This document shows, in pieces, positions 16,723 to 22,892 of a stretch of 32,134 bases of DNA. Within the stretch, counting starts at the first letter, position 1; each line of letters begins with the position of its first letter. Both the position numbers and the translations under genes were made by a program. The DNA lies in NCBI GenBank assembly GCA_030603685.1, contig JAUVXG010000032.1, positions 1 to 32,134 of the forward strand, written 5' to 3'. The stretch comes from Pleomorphomonas sp. GTDB taxonomy: Bacteria > Pseudomonadota > Alphaproteobacteria > Rhizobiales > Pleomorphomonadaceae. The notes under the pieces are model-generated. The model ran no database searches. It saw only the letters and a list, made by a program, of their open reading frames with translations, and was not told the origin of the DNA.

Positions 16723-17739
16723 TTACTTGAAGAACTTGGCCGCGTCGTCGATCGACACGACGTCTGTCACCGACCAGTAGCCCGGCTTGCCTTCGGCTTC
16801 CTTCAGCTTCTCGGCGAGGTTGTCATTGGAGACGAACGGGATCGGGATGTAGATGGCGTTGCCATAGACACCACCGAAGATGTCGTCCTTGAACTCCTTG
16901 CCCTGCAGCTTGAGGACCGCGACGTTGAGCGCCGAGGCCATCACGCCCGGCGGGTTTACGGAAGCACCCGAAGTCAGGCCTTCCTTCGACCAGAGATCCA
17001 TGAAGTCCTTGCGGATCTCGCCGGTGGCAACGATCGACTTCTGCTTGCCGGCGGCCATGATGGCGCGCCATGTGCCGGCCGCCATGCCGTCCTGCACCCA
17101 GATGCCGTTGATGTCGGGATAGGTGGCGAGCAGCGTCTGCGCCGTCTGCTGACCCTGCGCCTGGTCCCAGTTGGCGTTGGCCTCGTTGAGGATCTTGATG
17201 TCCGGGAATTTCTTGAAGACTTCCGTGTAGCCCTCGACGCGCATCTGGTTGGCCGGGTGGCCGGCAACGCCGTTGATGGTGACGACATTGCCCTTGCCGC
17301 CCAGCGTGTCGGCTAGCCACTCGGCCGACTTCATTGCCCAGCCCTTCTGGTCGATGCCGACGTAGATGGCATCCTTCGACGACACCTCGGCATCGGTCGC
17401 GACCACCAGAATGCCCTTCGCCTTGGCCTGGGCGAAGATCGGGTCGAACGCCGTCGGGCTGTTCGGGTTGATGATGATGGCATCGACGCCCTGGTTGATG
17501 AAGTTGCGGACGTTGCCGATCTGGCCCTGCACGTCGACGTTGGCCGACTGCACGACGACATTGACGGTGACGCCCTTGTCGGCCCACGCCTTGGCGGCGG
17601 CCTGCGCCTCCTCGATCATCTGCGTGCGCCACTCGCTGCCGACCCAGCCATTCGACAGGCCGATGGTGAAAGTCTCGGCCGCCGACGCTGCACTGACCGC
17701 GGCCACGGCGATGCCCGCCGCCAACAGAACTGATTTCAT
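16723..17739 (-). CDS. Periplasmic sugar-binding protein of the ABC importer
   Basis: A 338-residue substrate-binding protein of the ribose/galactose-binding cluster. It has a signal peptide with cleavage near ASAAE. The mature chain shows the type I periplasmic-binding fold: FTIGLSNGWVGSEWRTQMIE at the start, then INQGVDAIIINPNSPTAFDP, YVGIDQKGWAMKSAEWL and INGVAGHPANQMRVEGYTEV. A strong GGAGG Shine-Dalgarno precedes the ATG. It is the first gene of the operon and is read from the promoter region containing the LacI-type operator. The type and order of genes indicate uptake of a carbohydrate or polyol; no residue pattern lets me name it. Confidence 0.94.
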   Translation of the reverse strand: MKSVLLAAGIAVAAVSAASAAETFTIGLSNGWVGSEWRTQMIEEAQAAAKAWADKGVTVNVVVQSANVDVQGQIGNVRNFINQGVDAIIINPNSPTAFDPIFAQAKAKGILVVATDAEVSSKDAIYVGIDQKGWAMKSAEWLADTLGGKGNVVTINGVAGHPANQMRVEGYTEVFKKFPDIKILNEANANWDQAQGQQTAQTLLATYPDINGIWVQDGMAAGTWRAIMAAGKQKSIVATGEIRKDFMDLWSKEGLTSGASVNPPGVMASALNVAVLKLQGKEFKDDIFGGVYGNAIYIPIPFVSNDNLAEKLKEAEGKPGYWSVTDVVSIDDAAKFFK

Positions 17740-17761
17740 TGTCGCCTCCCTGACGCGCCGC

Positions 17762-17771
17762 GAACCGGTTC
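17762..17771. promoter_or_regulatory. Second AACCGGTT palindrome, possible auxiliary LacI operator
   Basis: GAACCGGTTC is a perfect 10-bp palindrome sharing the 8-bp AACCGGTT core with the main operator. The two centres are 120 bp apart, and this copy lies 23 nt before the binding-protein ATG, within the untranslated leader. It could be an auxiliary site for DNA looping or a roadblock. The flanks do not match the main site, so it may be chance. Confidence 0.35.
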
Positions 17772-17878
17772 TCCGGCCCGCCGGCCCATGTCGTTGCTGT
17801 CGTTTCCTCCGGGATCGTCACCCAGGCACCGCCGAGGCGCGATACGATCCCATGGGCCCTCACTGCCCGAATGTCATG

Positions 17879-17894
17879 ATGTAACCGGTTACAT
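17879..17894. promoter_or_regulatory. LacI-family operator, perfect 16-bp palindrome
   Basis: ATGTAACCGGTTACAT is fully self-complementary, with the central CG expected of LacI/GalR-family operators. It lies 140 bp upstream of the binding-protein gene, just downstream of a minus-strand TTGACG (-35-like) at 17899-17904, so it occupies the spacer and -10 region of that promoter. No good TATAAT-like -10 is seen, the nearest being TACATC within or beside the palindrome. The LacI regulator of the same operon is the obvious ligand. Confidence 0.75.
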
Positions 17895-18079
17895 TGGTCG
17901 TCAATAAGTCCTTCCGCCTATACTCGCACCTGCCGACAACCTTGGGAGCCCCAACGTCGCCAGTGGAACCCACGCGTGCATGTTTCTTCTTCGAAGGTCG
18001 GCGTTCATGACGCGGAGGTCATGGCGCCGGACAGGTGTTCCGCCCTTCGCCCACTCCCTCACCGGTCGGTAACCAGGGC

Positions 18080-18108
18080 TTGCGGGAAAACAGATAGGGG
18101 TATATACC
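18080..18108 (+). promoter_or_regulatory. Putative promoter of the MarR gene
   Basis: TTGCGG (18080-18085) and TATACC (18103-18108) are 17 nt apart; an overlapping TATATA at 18101-18106 gives a 15-nt spacer. The ATG at 18115 is only 6 nt beyond the -10 box, so the transcript would be leaderless or nearly so. There is no Shine-Dalgarno sequence before this ATG, in agreement. Confidence 0.45.
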
Positions 18109-18109
18109 C
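18098..18109. promoter_or_regulatory. Candidate MarR operator, 12-bp perfect palindrome over the -10 box
   Basis: GGGTATATACCC is completely self-complementary and covers the putative -10 element, ending 5 nt before the MarR start codon. Binding there would shut off transcription, the usual autorepression mode of MarR proteins. Confidence 0.5.
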
Positions 18110-18114
18110 GCTTC

Positions 18115-18513
18115 ATGGACTCACCCTGCTACTGCGATCTCCTCAGAACCGCGGCGCGCAAGACGACCGCCATATACGACCGGCACCTCGCCGAGGTCGG
18201 GCTGACGCTTGCCCAGTACAAGCTCTTGAAGAAGATCGATCGTGCCGGGGAGCTTTCGATTTCCGAACTCGCGGCCGCCTGCGATCTCGACCGGTCCACC
18301 ATCGGCCGCAACGCGCAGGTGCTGGAAAAGTATGACCTCGTCGAGGAAACCCGTTGTGGCGACGGCCGGCGCTGCATGTTGACGCTCACCGAAACGGGCC
18401 GTCTTCGTCTTGCCGCTGCCGCGCCGCTCTGGCAGACGGCGCAGGCCGAGATCGAGGCCATGCTCGGTCCCGACCAGATCAGGGCGATCACCGCCGTTTC
18501 CGGCGCTCTTTAA
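18115..18513 (+). CDS. MarR-family transcriptional regulator rich in cysteine
   Basis: A 132-residue winged-helix regulator. The N-terminal dimerisation helix is followed by LTLAQYKLLKKIDRAGELSI, a helix-turn-helix (ISELAAACDLDRSTIGRNAQ, about residues 49-68) and the wing with CGDGRRCMLTLTETGR. The DxR motif of the wing (DGRR) is present. Cysteines occur at 5, 7, 56, 81 and 87, including a CYC near the N-terminus and a pair in the wing, which could allow thiol- or metal-based sensing (inference). It is slightly shorter than typical MarR proteins (about 140-150). It is followed 33 nt later by a broken MFS gene, probably its former target. Confidence 0.9.
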   Translation: MDSPCYCDLLRTAARKTTAIYDRHLAEVGLTLAQYKLLKKIDRAGELSISELAAACDLDRSTIGRNAQVLEKYDLVEETRCGDGRRCMLTLTETGRLRLAAAAPLWQTAQAEIEAMLGPDQIRAITAVSGAL

Positions 18514-18546
18514 GGCCCGCCGCTCCCTTTCCACGAAAGCCTGCCG

Positions 18547-19842
18547 ATGACGACGTTCGCCTCCCCGGCCTTCTTTGCCCGTCGCAACATCCACTATGGT
18601 TGGGTGGTCGCCGCCATCACCTTCGTCACCATGTTGGCAACGGCAGGCGCCCTTGGAGCGCCGGGCGTCATGCTGCGGCCGCTCGAAGCCGAGTTCGGCT
18701 AGAAGAACTCAGATATCTCGACCGCCTTCGCGGTCCGCCTGGTCCTGTTCGGCCTGATGGGTCCTTTCTCGGCAGCGCTGATGAACAGATTTGGCGTTCG
18801 CCGGGTCGTTGTCACGGCTCTTTTCCTGATTATCGCCGGCTTCGGATTCTCGGTCACCATGACCGAGCTCTGGCAGTTGATGCTGTTCTGGGGGCTCGTT
18901 ATCGGCTTCGGCACCGGCATGACCGCGCAGGTGCTTGGCGCAACGGTGGCAACCCGCTGGTTCGTCAGCCGACGCGGCTTGGTCGTCGGCCTGCTCACCG
19001 CGTCCAATGCCACCGGGCAGCTCATCTTCCTGCCGGTGATCGCCGCGGCCACCGAGGCGTGGGGATGGCGGGTCGCCCTGGGCCTTGTCGTCGCCCTCCT
19101 CTCCGTCGCGCTGATCGGCGTGCTGGTCTTGATGCGCGACCGGCCGGCCGATGTCGGTCTCGCTCCGCTGGGTGGTACCTACCAAGCCGCCCCACCTCGC
19201 ACGGCTGGCCTGCTGACACTCGTGTCAGCGCCGCTACTTGGCTTGCGCGACGCCGCCCGCTCCTATGTCTTCTGGGTGCTGTTCGTGACCTTCTTTGTCT
19301 GCGGCTTGTCGACCAACGGCCTGATCCAGACGCACTGGGTATCGATCTGCGGCGACTACGGCATCCGCCCGGTCAGTGCGGCGGGGTTCCTGGCCTTCGT
19401 CGGCCTGTTCGATTTCGCCGGCACGCTGCTGTCCGGCTGGCTGTCCGACCGTTACGACAATCGCTGGCTTCTGTTCTGGTATTACGGACTGCGCGGGCTG
19501 TCGCTGCTCTATTTGCCGCTGACCGGCTTCGATCCGCTCCTGCTCGCCGGCTTCGCCGTGTTCTACGGCCTCGACTGGGTGGCGACGGTGCCGCCGACCG
19601 TGAAGATCTCGGCCGAACGTTTCGGTGCCGAGAAGGCGGGGCTCGTCTTCGGTTGGGTGTTTGCCGGACACCAGCTCGGCGCGGCCACCGCCGCCTATGG
19701 CGCGGGCTGGAGCCGTACCGACCTTGAAAGCTATGTGCCGGCTCTCGTGGTGGCCGGCGGCTTCTGCCTCGTGGCGGCGGCTCTCTGCCTCACCATCGAT
19801 CGCAAGCGCGAACCGGCGGAGCCGCTGCCGCAGGCGGCCTGA
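18547..19842 (+). pseudogene. MFS transporter interrupted by an in-frame TAG at codon 52
   Basis: Reading from ATG 18547 gives a normal MFS N-terminus (HYGWVVAAITFVTML, then RPLEAEFG), then TAG at 18700-18702, then KNSDISTAFAVRLVLFGLMG in the same frame. Ignoring the stop, the protein would be 431 residues with about 12 membrane helices, close to OxlT/monocarboxylate-type MFS carriers. In these, the EFG segment is usually followed by Trp, so a TGG to TAG change explains the lesion. Without readthrough, the longest remaining ATG frame begins at 18757 and lacks the first two helices, so it is unlikely to be functional. The rest of the frame is intact, so the mutation is recent or a sequence error. 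Its stop lies 6 nt from the convergent small gene. Confidence 0.85.
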
Positions 19843-19848
19843 TCTCGA

Positions 19849-20028
19849 CTACAGGAAGAAGGTTACGACGATCATCAGGGCAAGGATCGCGCCACCGGCG
19901 ATGGCAGCGATCGGCCGTCCTCCGCGCGATGACCGGGTGCCGGATGCGCCATCGCCCGCCGCGCGGGCGGCCTCGGCCTTCTTGCGCGCTTCGCGCGCCT
20001 TCTTGTCGAGCTTGACGACCTCACCCAT
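19849..20028 (-). CDS. Small single-pass membrane protein, 59 residues, unknown function
   Basis: A short gene read after asparaginase. A strong Shine-Dalgarno (CGGAGGACAGC before the ATG) supports it. The N-terminal half is a charged, Lys/Arg/Ala-rich helix (EVVKLDKKAREARKKAEAAR). A Gly/Ser/Arg linker follows, and then one hydrophobic segment of about 20 residues ending at the C-terminus (IAAIAGGAILALMIVVTFFL). This is the layout of a tail-anchored membrane protein with a basic cytoplasmic coil. The spacing (30 nt after the asparaginase stop) suggests the same transcript. I do not recognise a family. Confidence 0.75.
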   Translation of the reverse strand: MGEVVKLDKKAREARKKAEAARAAGDGASGTRSSRGGRPIAAIAGGAILALMIVVTFFL

Positions 20029-20058
20029 GCTGTCCTCCGTTTGCCTTGATGCCGCCTC

Positions 20059-21090
20059 TCAGCCGATAACGCCGTCAAGCGCCGCGGTGACGCGGATTTC
20101 GCCAACCGTATCGCCCGCCCAGGTCTTGACCGGGGGGCTGACGAGAGCCTTCATCTCGGCATAACCCCGATCATCGGGGGTGAGTTTCAATAGATCCATC
20201 AGAATTCGGGCCATCACCGCCTCGGACGCCCTTGTGGCACCGTCATCGATCTTGAGCGCGATGCCGAGTCCGAGTTCCTTGATCGCGCCGATGAACACAC
20301 CCTCGGCGCCTGTCTTCACCAACACGCGGTCGCTAAGGGCCGTCATCGCCCGGGTGCAGAAGCGCCCGGTGCCGGCGATCATGAACGGTTCGGCGGCGGC
20401 GGCGAGCCTCAACCTCTCGGCGGCGCGGGCTCGCGTCGCCGTCAGCCCAACACCCGTCACGAAACGGGCGAATCCGTGGGCGAGTGCTCGCGGCGCAACC
20501 GCAAAAGTGGGGATCGAGCAACCGTCAATGCCGCAGATGTCGGTGGCATGCGGCGTTCCGGTCATCGAGGCACCAGCTGCGATCACTTCGCGCATCACCG
20601 GATGCTCGGCCTTCTCGTAACCACGCGGATCGGCACCGGTGACGACGCAGGTGCACAGGAAGCCCGTATGCTTGCCCGAACAGTTGTTGTGGATGCGACC
20701 CGGCTTCTCGCCGCGCCGATACAGCTCGCCCTGGTCGTCATGCCGTCCCGGCCAGTGCGGACCACAGGCCAGACAGGTCTCGTCAAGACCGGCGGCGGCG
20801 AGCATCGCCCGGGCGGTTTCCACGTGCCGTGCCTCGGCATTGTGCGAGGCCATGGAAAGCGCCAGCTCTGCGTCGCCAAAGCCGAAGCGGTCGGCAGCCC
20901 CGCTCTCGACAAAAGGCAGTGCCTGGAACGGCTTCACTGCCGAGCGCGGGAAGCTGGGCCGCTCGATGTCGCCGACACCGAAGACTAGGCGGCCGTCGCC
21001 GTCGACGATCGCCACCGAACCCCTGTGAAAGCTCTCGACGATGGAGCCTCGCGTGACCTCCACCAGAACCGGATTTTCCATCGGCATCAT
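20059..21090 (-). CDS. L-asparaginase, Rhizobium etli ReAV type (asparaginase II family)
   Basis: A 343-residue cytoplasmic amidohydrolase that converts L-asparagine to aspartate and ammonia. It belongs to the family of the R. etli inducible asparaginase, unrelated to the E. coli enzymes. The family's catalytic elements are all present: the SxxK pair Ser50/Lys53 in RSAVKPFQ, and the zinc-site residues Cys137 and Lys140 in NNCSGKH and Cys191 in GIDGCS. Each is shifted by exactly two residues from the ReAV numbering I recall (48/51, 135/138, 189). The start ATG at 21088-21090 overlaps the aminotransferase stop in an ATGA; a second ATG follows two codons later, at residue 4. Pairing with an aminotransferase suggests amino-acid nitrogen salvage. 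Confidence 0.95.
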   Translation of the reverse strand: MMPMENPVLVEVTRGSIVESFHRGSVAIVDGDGRLVFGVGDIERPSFPRSAVKPFQALPFVESGAADRFGFGDAELALSMASHNAEARHVETARAMLAAAGLDETCLACGPHWPGRHDDQGELYRRGEKPGRIHNNCSGKHTGFLCTCVVTGADPRGYEKAEHPVMREVIAAGASMTGTPHATDICGIDGCSIPTFAVAPRALAHGFARFVTGVGLTATRARAAERLRLAAAAEPFMIAGTGRFCTRAMTALSDRVLVKTGAEGVFIGAIKELGLGIALKIDDGATRASEAVMARILMDLLKLTPDDRGYAEMKALVSPPVKTWAGDTVGEIRVTAALDGVIG

Positions 21091-22253
21091 CGTCCTTGTT
21101 TGTCGATCCAGGCGGCGAGACGGGCAACCGCCTCGTCCAGAACCTCGTCACGCTTGGAAAAGCAGAATCGGATATACCGCTTTGGCGGTTCCGAAGCATA
21201 GAAGACGGAGACTGGCACCGCGGCAACCCCGGCCTCGCGCGTCATCCTGAGGCAGGCCTCGGCATCATCGTCAATGCCGAGCGGTCCGGTATCGGTCACG
21301 ACGAAATACGTGCCGGCCGACGGCAGCACGGAAAATCCGAGCGTCGAAAGCCCCTTCGAGAGGCGGTCGCGCTTGGCTTGCAGGCCGGCGACGAAGCTGT
21401 CGAAATACTCGTCTCCAAACGACAGCCCGTGCGCCACGGCCGTTTGGAGCGCCGGCGGCGTCGTGAAGGTGATGAACTGGTGCGCCTTGGCGATCGGCTC
21501 CATCAACGCTGGGGCGGCGGTGACATAGCCCACCTTCCAGCCGGTCAGTGAGAAGGTCTTGCCGGCCGAACCGATGCGGACGACGCGATCGCGCATGCCG
21601 GGAAGCTGCATCGGCGAGACGTGTCGCTTGCCGTCGAACACCAGGTGTTCGTAGACCTCGTCGGAAATCACCAACGCGTCATGCTTGAGGCAGAGACCGG
21701 CGATCAGCTCAAGCTCTTCCCGCGTGAACACCTTGCCGGCCGGGTTCATCGGCGTGTTGATCAGGATTGCCTTGGTGCGGTCCGAAAAGGCGGCGGCCAA
21801 TGCTTTCGGATCGATCTCCCAGCTGGGCGGTGCGATGCGTACCGGCTTGGGAATGCCGCCAGCCTGCCGGACGATGGGCAGATAGCTGTCGTAGAGCGGC
21901 TCGATCAGCACCACCTCGTCGCCGGGACGAACGAGGCCGAGGATGGCATCGGCAAGCGCCTCGGTGGCGCCGGACGTCACCATGATCTCAGTCTGCCAAT
22001 CGACCGCGAGCCCATGGAAGCGCTCGTTGATTGTCGCGACGGCTTGCCGCAACGCCGGCAAACCCATCATCGGCGGGTATTGGTTGGGACCGGCAAGAAA
22101 AGCTTCGGCGGCGACGCGGCGCACCTCTTCCGGGCCATCGACGTCGGGAAAACCCTGACCAAGATTAATGGCGCCGGTCTCGCGAGCGAGACCCGACATC
22201 ACCTCGAAGATGGTGGTTGGAAGGCCGGTAAAGATGGGATTGGTCGGTTTCAT
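21087..22253 (-). CDS. PLP-dependent aminotransferase, class I/II (aspartate or methionine aminotransferase-like)
   Basis: A 388-residue fold-type I aminotransferase. Recognisable parts are GAINLGQGFPDVDGPEEV near the N-terminus, NQYPPMMGLPALRQAVA, the TSGATEALADAI cofactor loop, INTPMNPAGKVFTREE (Asn contacting PLP), VISDEVYEHLVFDG (Asp/Tyr pair), SAGKTFSLTGWKVGY with the Schiff-base lysine, and a C-terminal YIRFCFSK arginine for the substrate carboxylate. The ATG at 22251-22253 was chosen because the family starts just before PTNPIFTGLPTTIFE; the open frame extends 31 codons upstream without homology. It resembles YbdL-type enzymes, which use methionine and other amino acids. It heads an operon with asparaginase and the small membrane protein. 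Confidence 0.92.
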   Translation of the reverse strand: MKPTNPIFTGLPTTIFEVMSGLARETGAINLGQGFPDVDGPEEVRRVAAEAFLAGPNQYPPMMGLPALRQAVATINERFHGLAVDWQTEIMVTSGATEALADAILGLVRPGDEVVLIEPLYDSYLPIVRQAGGIPKPVRIAPPSWEIDPKALAAAFSDRTKAILINTPMNPAGKVFTREELELIAGLCLKHDALVISDEVYEHLVFDGKRHVSPMQLPGMRDRVVRIGSAGKTFSLTGWKVGYVTAAPALMEPIAKAHQFITFTTPPALQTAVAHGLSFGDEYFDSFVAGLQAKRDRLSKGLSTLGFSVLPSAGTYFVVTDTGPLGIDDDAEACLRMTREAGVAAVPVSVFYASEPPKRYIRFCFSKRDEVLDEAVARLAAWIDKQGR

Positions 22254-22413
22254 CGTCAGATCGGCGCCGTAAACTCGGCGCGACCCTAGTGGACCGCCAC
22301 GTCCCCCACAAGCGGTTTGCCATCGCCACCTGTTCGCCCCGCGCATGGCTCGTTCTCACGGGGCGGGTTGTTTGCCTATGGCGCCTTTGAGCGCATCCGG
22401 CTAAGCTCGTCAC

Positions 22414-22495
22414 ATCTCACGGGGTGCCCCATCCGGGGCTGAGAGGAGTTTCTCCAACCCGACGAACCTGATCCGGGTCATGCCGGCGGAGGGAT
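22414..22495 (+). promoter_or_regulatory. Thiamine pyrophosphate (TPP) riboswitch, THI-box aptamer
   Basis: All conserved parts of the TPP aptamer are present in order. The P1 arms are ATCTC (22414-22418) and GGGAT (22491-22495). They enclose GGGGTGCCCC, the P3 stem GCCCC/GGGGC, the invariant CTGAGA (22439-22444), an optional GGAG-TTT-CTCC hairpin, AACCCG, the ACCTGATCCGGGT pyrophosphate-sensing arm, and the terminal TGCCGGCGGAGGGA. A purine-rich GGAGGG (22488-22493) sits inside the 3' end and would be masked when TPP closes P1, the usual translational OFF design in proteobacteria. The downstream genes are a NIPSNAP protein and a TRAP transporter. Confidence 0.95.
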
Positions 22496-22501
22496 AGAGC
22501 C

Positions 22502-22519
22502 ATGCAGACAATCGCCTGA
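22502..22519 (+). CDS. Five-codon leader ORF directly after the TPP riboswitch
   Basis: ATG CAG ACA ATC GCC TGA encodes MQTIA. Its ATG is 8 nt after the GGAGGG embedded in the aptamer, an ideal initiation spacing. The NIPSNAP start at 22560, 40 nt after this stop, has no Shine-Dalgarno sequence of its own. The riboswitch may thus control this minicistron, with NIPSNAP expressed by re-initiation or with the leader exposed to Rho. It could equally be the remnant of a lost gene. Confidence 0.4.
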   Translation: MQTIA

Positions 22520-22559
22520 CGCGTTCCGCCGCCCCAACTGCAACGACGGCCGAACGACC

Positions 22560-22892
22560 ATGATTCTCGACGAACGCACCTACACCATAGAGCCGGCGCA
22601 TGTCGGCACCTACCTCGATCTCTATGTCCGCGAGGGAATGGCGATCCAGACCGGCCACCTCGGCACTCTGATCGGCTGGTTTACGCAGGACATCGGCACG
22701 GTCAACGACGTCGTTCACATCTGGCAGTACGACGATCTCGCCGACCGCGAGCGCCGCCGCGCGGCCATGGAGGCCGACCCTGCCTGGCAGACCTTCCGCG
22801 CCAAGGCCGCACCCTACGTCCAGACGATGAAAAGCCGGATCCTGAAACCTGCCTGGTTCTCTCCGCTCGGCGGTGTGGAGTCGAGGCGATGA
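22560..22892 (+). CDS. NIPSNAP-family protein in a TPP-riboswitch operon
   Basis: A 110-residue dimeric alpha/beta-barrel protein of the NIPSNAP family. Typical elements are MILDERTYTIEPAHVGTYLD at the start, GTLIGWFTQDIGTVNDVVHI (the conserved G.VN.VVHIW-type core) and the DPAWQTFRAK motif near the C-terminus. Bacterial members are small, often of unknown role, and occur beside catabolic or transport genes. It is the first long gene after the TPP riboswitch and its stop overlaps the TRAP permease start in an ATGA, so it is co-expressed with the transporter. It may process or bind the imported thiamine-related compound (inference). The start is set by family alignment; the upstream sequence lacks a ribosome-binding site. 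Confidence 0.9.
   Translation: MILDERTYTIEPAHVGTYLDLYVREGMAIQTGHLGTLIGWFTQDIGTVNDVVHIWQYDDLADRERRRAAMEADPAWQTFRAKAAPYVQTMKSRILKPAWFSPLGGVESRR

Larger units (their letters stand above)
17740..18114. other. 375-nt divergent regulatory region between sugar operon and MarR gene
   Basis: No credible gene is seen here. Reading the minus strand, it holds the sugar operon's control region: a -35-like TTGACG (17899-17904), a perfect 16-bp palindrome (17879-17894), and a second AACCGGTT core (17762-17771) close to the Shine-Dalgarno sequence. At the plus-strand end it holds the MarR promoter with its own palindrome (18098-18109). The middle, about 17905-18079, shows nothing recognisable. Confidence 0.6.

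Noticed and set aside
17901-18116. 71-codon minus-strand frame in the sugar operon/MarR intergenic region
   Set aside because: No ribosome-binding site, no recognisable motif, and it covers the MarR promoter and part of the sugar operon promoter.
18700-18702. Programmed readthrough or recoding at the MFS TAG codon
   Set aside because: No recoding signal was seen, and pyrrolysine use is not expected in this group. A point mutation or a sequence error is simpler.
22335-22365. Inverted repeat CGCCCCG/CGGGGCG between aminotransferase and riboswitch
   Set aside because: 7-bp arms with a 17-nt spacer in GC-rich DNA are expected by chance; no boxes or T-run support an operator or terminator.
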